A stretch of 64,000 nucleotides of DNA, taken from assembly GCA_023333565.1 (NCBI GenBank), contig JAJKFH010002209.1:62001-126000 (forward strand), given 5' to 3'. The first letter of the stretch is position 1. Each line of letters starts with the position of its first letter. This DNA comes from Puffinus mauretanicus (lineage: Eukaryota; Chordata; Aves; Procellariiformes; Procellariidae). The translations under genes were made by a program, and so were the position numbers. Below are positions 52,001-61,248 of this stretch, one piece after another. The notes under the pieces are model-generated. The model was not told the DNA's origin and did no database searches. It was given only the letters and a program-made list of their open reading frames with translations.

Positions 52001-53784
52001 GCCTGCGTGCCGGCAATTTCCACGTGACACCTCTGTCAGCCAGGATACGGAGCAGGCCTTCTGCACATAAGCAGGTAGACCTGCTCCATCTCTTGCTGCA
52101 CAGGGACTCCCTTAGCTGACAAAGGGACCCTCCCAGCAGGAGGGTGGAGAGGGCAAGGCAGCTCCGGTTTTCTGCATCCGTCCTGTCCTACTTCTGGGGC
52201 TGCTTCGTGTCGTCTGAGAGAATGAAAGCATTGCCGTGCTTTTTATTCTTGGCTCCTGGTAGCTGGGCAACTCCTCTTCCTCTGTAAAGGACAACTTTAG
52301 ATGACAAGCCGCGAAGTCAATGAGAAGCTCCTGTCAGGGAATTGGCCTGCTGGCATCTGTTTCAGCTGAGAAACCTGCAGCAGGCCAGCCGAATGATGCC
52401 GGTGCTGCAGAGCCCGCCACGCTGCGGCGAGGGATGCCCACGGTGCCGGTTGTGATCGCTTCGGCCACACGAGGGCGGTCAGAGAACGGTTTTGCGCTTT
52501 CCAGGTGCCGGCTGCCGGCTGCCCGCCCGGGGAGCGGGCCCCACGCCCCTTGCGGGGGGGTGCTCCTTCGCGAAACTTTTGCCAGCAGTTTTGTGACTCC
52601 CGCAGCAGGGCCCCCGAATTCTCCCTTCAACGTAAACCCACAAATAGCTGTTACAGGCTACTGCAAGGAAAACGCCGCTGTGTGACGGGCAAGTGAGGGA
52701 TGCTACGTCCCACCGGGAGCTCTGCTGCTCTGCCGACCGGCATGGCGTACTCAGGCCTGTGATGACTCCCCGGTCATTTTCCTCCTGTAGGCAAAGGACG
52801 GAGGCCCCCCATCTTTTCTGCACTGCCTCTCAGAGCAGAACTAATTTGCTGACCTCCTTGCGTAGGGACCTGCTTGTTCTTGGCACCTACCCCCCCCACC
52901 TACCTGTGATGTGCCCTCACGGCACAAGCAGCTCTGAAGCTCCTCGCTAAGGAGGCACAACAGCTTTTCTGCGGCTGTATTTACGTAGGCTGTGCTGTCT
53001 ATATGATTTGTGGGATCCTGACACAGATCCTGAGCAGCCCTATTTGCGACTTGTCAGAGCGGAGAATCGTCAATAACGTGCCAGTGTGCGGCCAGCCGCA
53101 GCAGCGTGCCAGCGGCTTGCATCTCTTCCGCGTGGCCTTGGCATGATTATTTGTAAAAACCGATTCACACAAAGGCTGCCTGAAAATTCATATCACATAC
53201 AAATTACCCAGTGACACGTTACAGCTCTTAAGGGTGTGTTTTCAGACCAGAGTTAACTGTCCAGTTGCTTCTGCTCTCATCCAGCTGACAAAAAAAAAGA
53301 TCTCTAGTTTAGGCAAGGGATGCTTAAAATGGAGGATCTTGAAGAAGAAAATTTGATGTAAAAATCCGAAATTAGAGCGAAACAAAATGTTGTACAGAAA
53401 GTTTTCAAGCAGACCTATTCAGAAAGAGTAATAGCAGTAGACTGCATGCAAAATATCTGTTTGGAGAAAATGGAGGGAGTAAGAGACAAAACAGAAGCAA
53501 AACTCCAGAAATGGCAAATTTCCACTGATTTTGATGGGAGAGGGATCAGTCTCCACAACATGATTAATTGTGTCATTCCCAAAGAATTTTAGTGCGAAGT
53601 TAAGGGAAAAAGTATTTTGCTCTTTAATGTATCTTCTTGCATCCTTTTTTTGAAGGTTCGAACAAAAGATCGTGTCTTTGACAGCATAAGTCATCTCATC
53701 AATCATCATCTCGAGAATAATTTGCCAATAGTTTCTTCTGGGAGTGAACTCTGCCTGCAGCAGCCTGCTGAGAGGAAACACTGA
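18971..53784 (+). CDS. SHC3: SHC3 adaptor protein, coding exons 2-12 (5'-partial, spliced)
   Basis: This is the ShcC/N-Shc/Rai adaptor, a cytoplasmic scaffold that links activated receptor tyrosine kinases (Trk, Ret, EGFR) to Grb2-Ras-MAPK and PI3K signalling, mainly in neurons. Eleven exons join to 1359 nt, 452 residues plus TGA, with matched phases throughout. Domain order in the in-window numbering: PTB about 1-163, CH1 linker 164-356, SH2 357 to about 448. The PTB aligns without gaps to p52 SHC1 from Tyr56 and keeps the phosphotyrosine-binding residues equivalent to Arg67, Lys169, Arg175 and Phe198 (in-window R12, K114, R120, F143). CH1 keeps YYN (183-185) and YVN (270-272). SH2 keeps the FLVR arginine (380). 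The paralogue is identified by [26 protein letters not shown], the YYQ-RHLGD exon and the C-terminal [12 protein letters not shown]. The first coding exon (CH2 and PTB start) and the promoter are outside the window. I see no disabling lesion. Assignment to SHC3 rather than SHC1, SHC2 or SHC4 is firm. Confidence 0.96.
22571..22665 (+). repeat. Possible MIR-type SINE remnant
   Basis: The segment ATTGGATCTTAACAACGTTG, then GGTATTGTTATCCTAATTTT and GATTTGAGG, follows the order of the central MIR segment (ATCCTCACAACAACC / GTACTATTATTATCCCC / GATGAGG). The fragment is short and strongly diverged, so the call is tentative. Confidence 0.4.
23158..23173. repeat. A16 homopolymer
   Basis: Sixteen consecutive A follow a G+C-richer segment (about 22980-23150). 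It is a possible retroposon tail or a simple homopolymer. The source sequence was not recognised. Confidence 0.75.
31406..31469 (+). CDS. SHC3: SHC3 coding exon 3 (PTB)
   Basis: The acceptor is TCTCTTCAG and the donor GTATTT. The exon is 64 nt: one base completes the split Arg, then 21 codons encode [20 protein letters not shown] plus Lys. It is the PTB helix and basic loop. The AFKKRK ending separates SHC3 from SHC1, which has ATRRRK at this place. Confidence 0.96.
31470..34093 (+). other. SHC3: SHC3 intron 3 (2.6 kb)
   Basis: The donor is GTATTT and the acceptor CCTCACAG. It contains a short ATT/AGT triplet tract at 33890-33924. No other feature was recognised. Confidence 0.85.
33890..33924. 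repeat. Short (ATT)n/(AGT)n microsatellite
   Basis: About six ATT triplets run into AGT triplets with one interruption. It is simple-sequence DNA inside an intron. Confidence 0.8.
34094..34213 (+). CDS. SHC3: SHC3 coding exon 4 (PTB)
   Basis: The acceptor is CCCCTCACAG and the donor GTGAGT. The exon has exactly 40 codons in phase 0/0, beginning [20 protein letters not shown] and ending in LMTPDTKQ. It forms the central PTB beta strands. [12 protein letters not shown] is close to invariant in Shc proteins. Confidence 0.97.
34214..37307 (+). other. SHC3: SHC3 intron 4 (3.1 kb)
   Basis: The donor is GTGAGT and the acceptor CATACAG. A short (TTTTG)n tract lies at about 35668-35686. The remainder shows nothing recognisable. 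Confidence 0.85.
35668..35686. repeat. (TTTTG)n pentanucleotide tract
   Basis: Three to four tandem GTTTT units are followed by a decaying T-rich continuation. It is simple-sequence DNA inside an intron. Confidence 0.75.
37308..37361 (+). CDS. SHC3: SHC3 coding exon 5 (PTB)
   Basis: The acceptor is TCCATACAG and the donor GTAAGC. The exon has 18 codons in phase 0/0 and encodes [18 protein letters not shown]. It includes the serine equivalent to SHC1 Ser151 in the phosphotyrosine pocket. Confidence 0.97.
37362..41635 (+). other. SHC3: SHC3 intron 5 (4.3 kb)
   Basis: The donor is GTAAGC and the acceptor TTTGACAG. Frames of 100-135 codons at 39310-39615 and 40898-41305 have no recognisable protein similarity and overlap frames on the other strand, so they are treated as chance. 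No repeat was identified with confidence. Confidence 0.8.
41636..41687 (+). CDS. SHC3: SHC3 coding exon 6 (PTB)
   Basis: The acceptor is TTTTTTGACAG and the donor GTAAGT. The exon is 52 nt, 17 codons plus one base of a split alanine, encoding [17 protein letters not shown]. The lysine of VAKDP and the last arginine align with SHC1 Lys169 and Arg175, the basic residues that bind the phosphate of NPXpY ligands. Confidence 0.97.
41688..45523 (+). other. SHC3: SHC3 intron 6 (3.8 kb)
   Basis: The donor is GTAAGT and the acceptor TTCATTTAG. The central third is an ancient antisense CR1 copy, listed separately. The stretch at about 43740-45480 shows no recognised feature. Confidence 0.85.
42399..43690 (-). 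mobile_element. Ancient CR1-family LINE fragment, antisense
   Basis: The left edge reads ATTCATAGATTCATAGAG, the reverse complement of the short tandem 3' tail typical of CR1/L3-type LINEs. Further right, reverse-strand phrases of the old CR1 reverse-transcriptase 3' region are readable: CTAGATTGAGGAGTC near 43050, TAGTACTGATGTCAGCAATC near 43270 and AGTTTACCAAGAGATCTGGA near 43540. TGTGATCTGCAAATTTAG follows near 43600. These occur in the order expected of a minus-strand copy truncated at its 5' end (right side). No open reading frame survives. The 42415-42950 part is too decayed to assign with certainty. Identification is from remembered consensus phrases. Confidence 0.7.
45524..45650 (+). 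CDS. SHC3: SHC3 coding exon 7 (end of PTB)
   Basis: The acceptor is TTTTTCATTTAG and the donor GTGAGT. The exon is 127 nt. It completes the split alanine, then encodes [41 protein letters not shown] and two bases of a split Arg. This is the C-terminal PTB helix with the Phe equivalent to SHC1 Phe198. Confidence 0.97.
45651..46788 (+). other. SHC3: SHC3 intron 7 (1.1 kb)
   Basis: The donor is GTGAGT and the acceptor TTCTTACAG. It is A+T-rich with no repeat or RNA gene recognised. Confidence 0.85.
46789..46942 (+). CDS. SHC3: SHC3 coding exon 8 (CH1, YYN site)
   Basis: The acceptor is TTTCTTACAG and the donor GTCAGT. The exon is 154 nt, one base completing Arg and then 51 codons. It carries the acidic stretch [14 protein letters not shown] and the twin tyrosines YYNNIP (codons at 46847-46852), equivalent to SHC1 Tyr239/240. 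These are Src/receptor kinase targets that recruit Grb2. A proline/glycine-rich PPPGGF segment follows. Confidence 0.95.
46943..47929 (+). other. SHC3: SHC3 intron 8 (1.0 kb)
   Basis: The donor is GTCAGT, weaker than the others, and the acceptor CTCTTCTAG. Nothing else was recognised inside it. Confidence 0.85.
47930..48026 (+). CDS. SHC3: SHC3 coding exon 9 (CH1)
   Basis: The acceptor is GTGTCTCTTCTAG and the donor GTGAGT. The exon is 97 nt, 32 codons plus the first base of a split Gly. It begins [20 protein letters not shown]. The EQTYYQ-RHLGD block marks SHC3 and has no counterpart in SHC1. The YYQ pair is a further possible phosphosite. Confidence 0.93.
48027..48929 (+). other. SHC3: SHC3 intron 9 (0.9 kb)
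   Basis: The donor is GTGAGT and the acceptor ATTTTCTAG. No feature was recognised. Confidence 0.85.
48930..49124 (+). CDS. SHC3: SHC3 coding exon 10 (CH1, YVN site)
   Basis: The acceptor is GAATTTTCTAG and the donor GTGAGT. The exon is 195 nt: it completes Gly, encodes 64 codons and leaves one base of a split Lys. It includes PTYVNTQ (Tyr codon 48998-49000), equivalent to SHC1 Tyr317, a Grb2 pYVN site. It ends in KDLFDM, the first half of the AP-2 adaptin-binding motif. The sequence between the YVN and DLFDM motifs is longer than I recall for human SHC3. Confidence 0.93.
49125..51372 (+). other. SHC3: SHC3 intron 10 (2.2 kb)
   Basis: The donor is GTGAGT and the acceptor ATAACCAG. It interrupts the adaptin-binding motif between DLFDM and PFEDAL. 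No repeat was recognised. Confidence 0.85.
51373..51668 (+). CDS. SHC3: SHC3 coding exon 11 (adaptin motif, start of SH2)
   Basis: The acceptor is CCATAACCAG and the donor GTAAGT. The exon is 296 nt: two bases complete Lys, followed by 98 codons. It begins PFEDALKNQ, the second half of the DLFDMKPFEDAL adaptin-binding motif. A Ser/Thr-rich linker follows, then the SH2 domain from [12 protein letters not shown], with GDFLVRKS (FLVR Arg codon 51576-51578) and [10 protein letters not shown]. The large exon and near-invariant SH2 wording make this one of the safest calls in the window. Confidence 0.97.
52380..52760. promoter_or_regulatory. Intronic CpG-rich block
   Basis: This stretch is much richer in G+C and CpG than the surrounding DNA. 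It has many CG dinucleotides in runs such as GCCGGCTGCCGGCTGCCCGC and GGAGCGGGCC. It lies in the last SHC3 intron, far from the 5' promoter. It may be an orphan CpG island, an alternative promoter or a G+C-rich insertion. Several overlapping frames on both strands are a by-product of its composition. The composition is seen directly, and any regulatory role is inferred. Confidence 0.4.
53516..53555. repeat. Old palindromic repeat (MITE-like) remnant near exon 12
   Basis: AAATTTCCACTGATTTTGAT followed by GGGAGAGGGATCAGTCTC resembles the 'ccattgatttcaatgggagcaggatcagg' arm of old amniote palindromic elements. It ends about 100 bp before the last SHC3 exon. Confidence 0.4.
53656..53784 (+). CDS. 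SHC3: SHC3 coding exon 12 (end of SH2, stop)
   Basis: The acceptor is CTTTTTTTGAAG. The exon has 42 codons, then TGA at 53782-53784. It begins [20 protein letters not shown] and ends [13 protein letters not shown]. This completes the SH2 domain. The C-terminus matches SHC3 apart from a few substitutions (for example a final His where I recall Gln in human). Confidence 0.97.
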   Translation, partial: VRTKDRVFDSISHLINHHLENNLPIVSSGSELCLQQPAERKH

Positions 53785-54000
53785 CTCCAGATAACTATTT
53801 TAGTTTTTGTAATTTGCAAACTATAACTGGTGGAAATTGCAGACCTGAAAAAACATGTACATTAAAAAAAATGCATATTCACATATATTTCACCAGTATG
53901 TTTTGTTTAGGTTTAAGAAGCCCTATTTCACACTTGAAAATTCTCAATGCTTTATGTAGACATGAAGTCACAGCAGAAGGCTTTCTTAAAAAGTAATTTC

Positions 54001-54006
54001 AATAAA
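54001..54006 (+). terminator. Candidate proximal polyadenylation signal
   Basis: AATAAA lies 217 nt after the SHC3 stop and is followed within 40 nt by a T/GT-rich stretch ending in GATAGTGTATATA. It would give a short-3'UTR transcript. Use is inferred from sequence alone. Confidence 0.45.
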
Positions 54007-57000
54007 ATTGTTCAGATTCTCTAATGTGAATATTGATAGTGTATATATACACATTATATATATAAATACAGTATATATTTATATTTTTCAAGTCAGTCTG
54101 TTGACGGTATAGAACCATCTTCTGTGGCATGTGTTTTTACCAGAAGAAAAATGCCAATTGTGATTGTTCAGATAAAAATAGAATTCAGCAGTCTCAGTTT
54201 CTTGAGAAAGTGAATATTGAGAATCTTATTTCTGATTTTACCTAAGAAGCACAACTATGGGGATTACAGGTGGATTACGCTGGTTAACCATGGAAGGAGT
54301 CTGAATTCAGCAACTGTATTCCAACTCGGAAATTTAACATAAGATGATTTTTAAAAGTGTTATTTAGTGTTGCTGATATCAAAAGCATTTTATCTTTCTG
54401 ATGTCAAGTTTAAATTCTTATACGATGCTACTCAAAACATTTGTATCTTGCTTTAACAATGATTTGGTGTGATCTCTCTGTGTATGAGATGTGCGCATTT
54501 GATTTTTCTAACAATAATATAACAATATTCTGTAACTTTAATTTATTAATTTGAGTGCTAAGGTTATTTATAAGTAGTTCTCTGCTTATGGTGAGGATCT
54601 AGGTGTCCTTGACTACCAGTCTCCAATGAGATGTTACATACCGATTAGGCAAGTTCAAATAACTTGTGTTTAATAGGTTTAATGCAAGATGTACATAATT
54701 GGTCAAAGACATATCTGAAAAAATCTTTTCTTCGTATAAACAGTGAAAACTATCATGATTCAGTGGTCAGTTCTGCAAATGATGTCATTTGCATTTACCT
54801 ACCAAAGCATAACTTGACTTTGGCCTTCAGAAAGTGATAGGTGTTGCAAATACATTGCTTTTCTCTCAATATCAAGTTGAAAAATACACATACACTAAAG
54901 ATGCATTTCTGGCAGAAATGTCCTTGTCTTTTGGTACTGGGAAATGTTTTAAGGAAAGTTTGCACTATTCAAATGCAAGCACTTTATGAAGTTATTTTCC
55001 TATTTTATGATGCTCATCAAGAGCCAAATTCAATAGACACAGTTCCTGTGAAGGCAAAGTTTGCGCCAGAGTCAGGATTTAGCCTTTAGCGTTCCAAGGT
55101 CTTCTTTTAGCACCAGTATCTCAAATCTTCAGACTTGGTTCATAAAGGCCAAGACTCAGCAGGATAAGCCTAGGTTAAGCAACTGCCTACCCTGAAGTAG
55201 TCAATAGTTAAATCTACTTAAAATTAGATTTGGTTTTAAGAATTTGCTAAGTTTAAAAATTTGTCAAGTTACAACCAAACTGACTGAAGGATTCACTTAG
55301 AATCCATTCAGGTAGGATTATTATATTAAAATTCTGAAATAGTTTTCTTGTACCTTCTGCTTTGAAACATGGTGAAGTTGCAACTTGGGAAGTTTGGGTT
55401 TGGTCGATCTCAAGAACAAAAATTGAGGCACCTAAGACGAATCATGTGATCCGTGCAATAAAAATACACTTGATCCTGTAATCAAGACTTTCAGAAGCTG
55501 AACTAAGACATTAGTGAACCAAATGCTTCGGATTAATTTTATTGCAGATAGTTATTAGTTGATATTTCTAGGTCTGGGTGGGAGCTGAGAGCAAAGAAAA
55601 GAAATGAAATGCTGCATTGCAATCCAAATTAGTATGGCACTGAGGTTAGTAGTAAAATTTGTGATGTCCTTTTACCAGGATAGAAATTGCAAGGGAAGGT
55701 GAGGAGATCTTACACCCCAAAGCAGTATCCATCAAAATGACTTTATTTAAGAGCATCCATGTCTTGCCATATTCCAGTTTGAAGTATCTCTGTTGCCACC
55801 TTTTTTGTCATATGTAACACTTGTCATTCCATGCTCCAACCTCCCTACAGCCGTGTTCTGGAAAGTGTTTAGTGTGGTATCACTAACTATAAAAGAAGGC
55901 CTCTTTTGTGCTTTGAATGTTGCATATCACTTCAGTAAGAGCCAGGTGCCTAACTCCCTTAGGTGCCTTCAAAAATCCCTCCTGCTGTGTATGTCTGTTC
56001 CTAAATATCCTGTCAGTGTATGCCTGGAAAAATGTGACAAGATATGGGTGTATGAATGAAGGCACTAAACATACACTGAAATAAACATCTAAAATTTTTT
56101 ACCATTGTCCTAGCTGTAGCTTTAATAACTTAGCAGCCGCTTAGCTGCATGTTTTGAAAATTAAAGCAGGTGGCAAGGAGACACAAAATGAAACGGCTTG
56201 ACAGAAATATTAAATTGCCCAGACTGCATTTCACAAACTCTGCCTCCAGGAAAATGTGGCTATTTTAACCTGCTCTGTCAGCACAGCCAATATGCCCAGC
56301 TCAGCATTGCCATTGATGATGCAAAGGTTGCACATAGCTTGATCAGAGGCAGCTTGGCCCTAGGCAGTGGTAGCGCCTTTGGGCTGCGACAGTCCCCTGC
56401 CACCGCAATGGGCCAGGAGATCCTGTCTGGCCAGGTGTGATGATCCAGAGGCTTTTCTAAATCACTGGGAACCAAATGATCTCAAAGCTGTCCAGAAGGA
56501 AGGGCATGCGGGCCAATCAGTGCACCTTTTGTGGATCCTACCATTGCTTTTTGTCACTCTGGTAGATTTGGCTTTCCCCTATATGAAAATGGTATAAAAA
56601 CTGTATAGCCATTTGGACAGCAGTTCCAAAACTGTTGTCAAAGACCATTTTACACTGAGCTCAACAAGAGCAAATTGAACCTGCTAGAGAGGCAGAGCTC
56701 ATTTCTGTGAGGAGCCAATACTGCCAGCAATTTAAGAGATGTAGAAGTTGTTAGATGGGCTCAAGTGCTATGCAATTGGCTGAAAATCAGACAGCTGACA
56801 GCACAATAATTTGAGCCTTTTAATGTTTGCCTTTGGCTTTGAGTCCCCTCACCTTTTGTTTTTATTCTCTCTCATGCAATCCCAAGGGCTAGACATTTGC
56901 TAGTGATAATTCAGTACCTTGACTTCAAGAACCAGGATTTTACTGAAAGAACAAACTTACTAGACTCCATAGAAATCACGGAGGTGAGACAATACTTTGG

Positions 57001-57382
57001 TATCCTTTGGTATTGTCCCAGGGGTAGCTGAGAAGTCAAAAGTGAAACACTAAATATCCTGCAAGATTGTCTGCATTGAGTTTGAGTCCTATCTGATTAT
57101 CAGTTTTCATTCCAGTTGTGTTGCAACTATGTGAACTATGGGCAATGCAAACGCATGCTATTCCTTTAAACAAAGAACTTTCAAAAGTGAACCAAATGCT
57201 TCCAATTCATTTCTTTGCAGACCTAGAGTAATTATTAGGATAATAAAATTTTCCAGTGAGGCTAGCAGTGATAGATTGGACATTGAGGTACAGTCATGTT
57301 CCCAAACTTTCAGTTATTTCAGATGCTTCAGAAGCAATGAAACCTCAAAGGTAGAAAATGTGATTTGAAAATTGAATTACCT

Positions 57383-57425
57383 TGTGACTTCAATGGGTGT
57401 TTGCTCAGTGTGAGGACTCCCAGGT
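57383..57425. repeat. Old palindromic repeat (MITE-like) remnant
   Basis: GTGACTTCAATGGGTGTTTG followed by CTCAGTGTGAGGACT resembles the arm 'ttgacttcaatgggagttttgcctgagtaaggact' of an ancient palindromic DNA element found in reptiles and birds. It is short and diverged. Confidence 0.45.
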
Positions 57426-60000
57426 TCCCTTACCTAATGCAAGAAGAGGCCATGCCTGAGTGGAGACCATAGGAGAAGGTGCAATTTCCATGGCTTACTG
57501 CCTGCCTGCCTGCCCAGGGCTTTGCACACACGGTGAGGGTAGAAGGTTATATGGTAGTAGCTTCCCTCCACTTCACATCCTACAGGGTTCACAATGGGAG
57601 ACAACGCCAGTTCTGCCAGAAACCTCTCTGCCGCACATGTTCAATACAAGCTTGAACAAAGGACATAGTGCTGGGACCAGGATTTGAGTGCAAAATATGC
57701 ACTGTCACCGGAAGAAAACATTTACTAACAGTCTGGTAAATGTCACCTGCCAGCACTATATTTTCTATATCCTGGATTCATTCTTCTTCTCCTCTGCGGA
57801 ATAATATGCTCACATTTCTTATCATCATGGTCCCCAGGCATCATGCTGTGCAGTAAGATGAGGAGAATTTATAAAATTTATACCACAGTGCGATTGCTGC
57901 TGGCACATCAAGTGCCAGATGCCAGCTACAATGTATTCGTAATAGAATTGATGCATATTTAGATATTTGTAAGTATCAAATGCTCCATTTGAAAACTAGC
58001 AGAGTTTTGCAGCCTCCAGGAAATTCACAGCTCTAAAGGGGAAATTTGGAACTTGTGAATGTTCCGACAACAGGTTACAAATACTGCTTTCAAGCCTTTG
58101 TTCTTAGCATCCAACGTCTATCTGAAGTAAGTGGCAAGAGTCAAGAATTTATATTAAGTAATATAAATATAAAACCATATTTGCATAAACCAAGTCTAAG
58201 CTGAAGTAACAGATGCACTTTCCTTTTTATCTTCCAGATATTTTCAAAATATGTCTGCATAAAATCCAAATTCAGATTTACCTCAGTGTACCGGCAAAAA
58301 TATGTTGATTTGCATGGTCTTTTTGCCCAAACCTAGGGTTGCACTCTCCAGAAATCTGTGCTTGCTCAAAACTGCTTGTTAGGATATGGGCAAAGTCCCA
58401 CTAAAAGCTCTGTGTTCAGCTGTACTTACTCCACTCACTCGCACACAGTGTCTGTGGACCTTGCTCACATCTGCGTGCGATGCAGCTGGAATGAGGGCAG
58501 GCCTGTGGAAAAGGTAACATGAACATTCAATTTGCCTGCAGTTAACCAGAGGCTTGGATAGGGAGTGAAAAGCTGTCTTGGGAGAGAAAACCCTAGGGAT
58601 AAGAAATGTGAAGCCTGGAAACACAAGCCAATAGGCATATAAGTCACTAATGAGAATAGAGAGCTGTCGCCAAATTATAAACATGCTAATTAGTTGATAG
58701 GGTTAAAGCAGAACCTCTGGGGAAGGGAACTGCAAAATACTCAGGCAATGCCTACGTCTCATCTCTTTTTGAGACATTTATGTTCGTAAGCCCTGATCTG
58801 TTCCTCTGCATCCTCTAACATTAAGTATCTTGTATGGCTTCCACTGAGAAAAAGCAGGGCTCTTTTTTTTTTTTGTCTCAGTAAGGGGGATAAGATTTCA
58901 GAGCTACACATTTCTAGCAAAAGCACCAAATAGGGGAAAAACTAAATAAAGAGTGTTTAAATGTTGTTTGACAACAGAACAGGCCGTGGAAGCCAAAGGA
59001 AGAAAGAAGCTAAACTGGGTGACTCATTCTGCTACCCCACTTTGTGAGAGACAGCATGGATGGCTGGGAAAAGGAAGGTAGTCTCAGATTTTGAGATTAA
59101 GATGCAGATTTACATTTTCTGTAGCTATCGTGAAGGTCAAATAACATACAGGTCAAATGACAGCTTTTTCCAGCAGTCCTCCTTTTTCTTCCTTGAGGCA
59201 AAACCCACCAAACACACCCAGGCAAACATTCATTCAAAATAAGTGAAATTTTTTATTAAATGAAGAATGTAAAGATTATGATTGGTATATATTTATGTCC
59301 TTTGTGGCTCGATTGGTGTGATAACTGCTTTTCAGTAAAGTCCTGCAGAGTTAAACCTCAAATGAAGCCAGGTTTCTTCTTTTGAGGTAAATGTTTTTCT
59401 TTGCATTGTGTGGGCAGCAACAACAAAACAAAAAAGTGACTATTTTGCTGTAAAAGGGAGTTTGACTGTACATTTGTTATTTATTAATATTTATTACTTT
59501 TAGAAACATTTTTAACTGAGAATTGCAGGAAAAATAATGTATGTGGAAATATTGTGATCATTTATATTCCCAACAATTTTTGTGAATCTCAAGTTTTTGC
59601 CTGTCTGCTGATTGTGGTATTCTGGTTATAGAGGCAAATTTCGTCTCTGAGGAAGTCCTTGAGCAACAGAATTTGGAATATAAGTGTCATGCAACTGTTT
59701 TCTGATTATTCAGTTTGTATATGATTAACCAAAGTAATAAAATAATGAGCACTACTATCAAATCAAATTGCATGTAAAGCAGGCTTGAGTCTGTTCTCCT
59801 ATGCCCAGGTTCTCTAATGGCCTAATTTGTTTTTTGGGTTTCTTTTTATTTCCCTGAAGAGATGCCCGTTTTGTAGCAGAAAATACGGAATTCAACAGGG
59901 TTTACCTGGATATTGAATATTAATAAGTCAATGAACTACTCATCTCGGTAGAAACAGGGATGAAAAATGTCAGAGGACCAAATGGCACGTGAGGAGTTTG

Positions 60001-60057
60001 ACCTCAGTTACACTGACTTCACACCAGAGGAGCTCCACTTACTTTGACGGAGGCAAC
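60001..60057. repeat. Old palindromic repeat (MITE-like) remnant
   Basis: ACCTCAGTTACACTGACTTC and AGGAGCTCCACTTACTTTGA resemble one arm of the well-known amniote element whose arms read 'cagttacactggtgtaaat' and 'agctccattgacttcaatgg'. The spacing and order fit, but it is degraded. Recognised from memory only. Confidence 0.4.
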
Positions 60058-61242
60058 ATTGATTTCCACGAGTTCGTTTTCGACAAATACCATTTTCAGG
60101 ATGCAAGTGATGGCTCGTACAGGCCCTCTTTCTGGGCCAGATGATGTCCTCTCCTGAAAAGGTAGCGTTCCTGCTTGGCACACTGAATAGCTGAGGGTAG
60201 CCAAGGATAGCCAACTCCATGGTCTTTCCGTGGAGAGCGACAGCAAGGACAAGGTCCATGCAAGAGCAGCTATTTAGCGTACTGTGGGGAGAAGAAAGGC
60301 TCCATGTCAGACGGAAGCTTAGCTGGGCTGATGTTCCCCAAATCCTCTTCCTCCGCTGCCCGAGTGTCTCCTTCTTACCCACTCGGAGAAAAGCTGAGCC
60401 CGGAGAGTTACGCTGCTCTTGGGGAGAAGAAGTGCAGCTCTGAAGGCAGCATGGGCACCCGCACGCCTCTGCACGGTGCCTCCAGCCCACTTCAGGGCCA
60501 GGAGGCCTCAGGGCTGCGGCAAGCTTCACGACTCAGTGGTGGCCAAGCAGAAATCCCTGATCGCTGCTGCCGCGCCTGCCCCCCATGAGTTTTGCCATGA
60601 GAAGGGAGCGTCCCCAGGCTTGGGGCTGCCGTGGGGTCTGCAGCTCCCAGCAAAGTCAAGGGGCCGAGCTGTGCCCTTCGTGGTGTTGGTGGGTTAAATG
60701 GCAGTACCCGGGGCGGACGCCAGCACAGCTCCGCTCAGTGGGGCGGACCGGCTGCTCTCAGGACCCCAGCTTTTTGGCACCTGGCTCTTTACGCACAGGT
60801 GTGTTTTCCATTCCCTCACTAGAGCCGTTGGAAATGACAAACCCTGCAGGCAGCGCGACACCCCAATTTCCGTCGCTCCTTCTAAGATGTGCCTTTGCAA
60901 GGCGGCAGCAGCCGCGCAGGGCGCTGCCGGAGCAGCCAGCCCTCTGAGCAGGGCAGCCAAGGGACGAGTCTGCTCCCGGGAAAGCAGGGGCAAAGCCTCC
61001 CGCCGACTCCGTGGGCGGCGGAGGCAGAGCCTACTGCCTTCGGCTGCACGGCCTTCCCACAGGTGCTGCTTTCAAGCACGACACCCAGTTTAAATGCATG
61101 TTTTCCACAGAAGGCCAAAACCTTTTTTACAATTCCTGAAAAATGACTGCTACACAACAACTTCGGTTCAAAGATTTAATTAAAAGTTTTCAAAATGTTT
61201 GTGGTACCTAATGAGTTGCAAATACTCTGTAAGACTGTTGGC

Positions 61243-61248
61243 AATAAA
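61243..61248 (+). terminator. Candidate distal polyadenylation signal
   Basis: AATAAA is followed 20-40 nt downstream by GTCTTCTG and a T-rich run, CTTTTTTTCTCC, a good downstream-element arrangement. It would place the SHC3 mRNA end about 7.5 kb after the stop codon. Further hexamers at 61330 and 61459 are alternatives. Confidence 0.4.

Larger units (their letters stand above)
51669..53655 (+). other. SHC3: SHC3 intron 11 (2.0 kb, G+C-rich)
   Basis: The donor is GTAAGT and the acceptor TTTTGAAG. Unlike the other introns, much of it is G+C-rich, with a CpG-dense core at about 52380-52760. Reading through the donor would add 18 codons and then a stop, giving an SH2 domain cut in half. A small old palindromic-repeat remnant lies at 53516-53555. 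Confidence 0.85.

Noticed and set aside
52320..52950. Several 85-120 codon frames on both strands in intron 11
   Set aside because: They coincide with the CpG-rich block, where stop codons are rare. None resembles a protein family.
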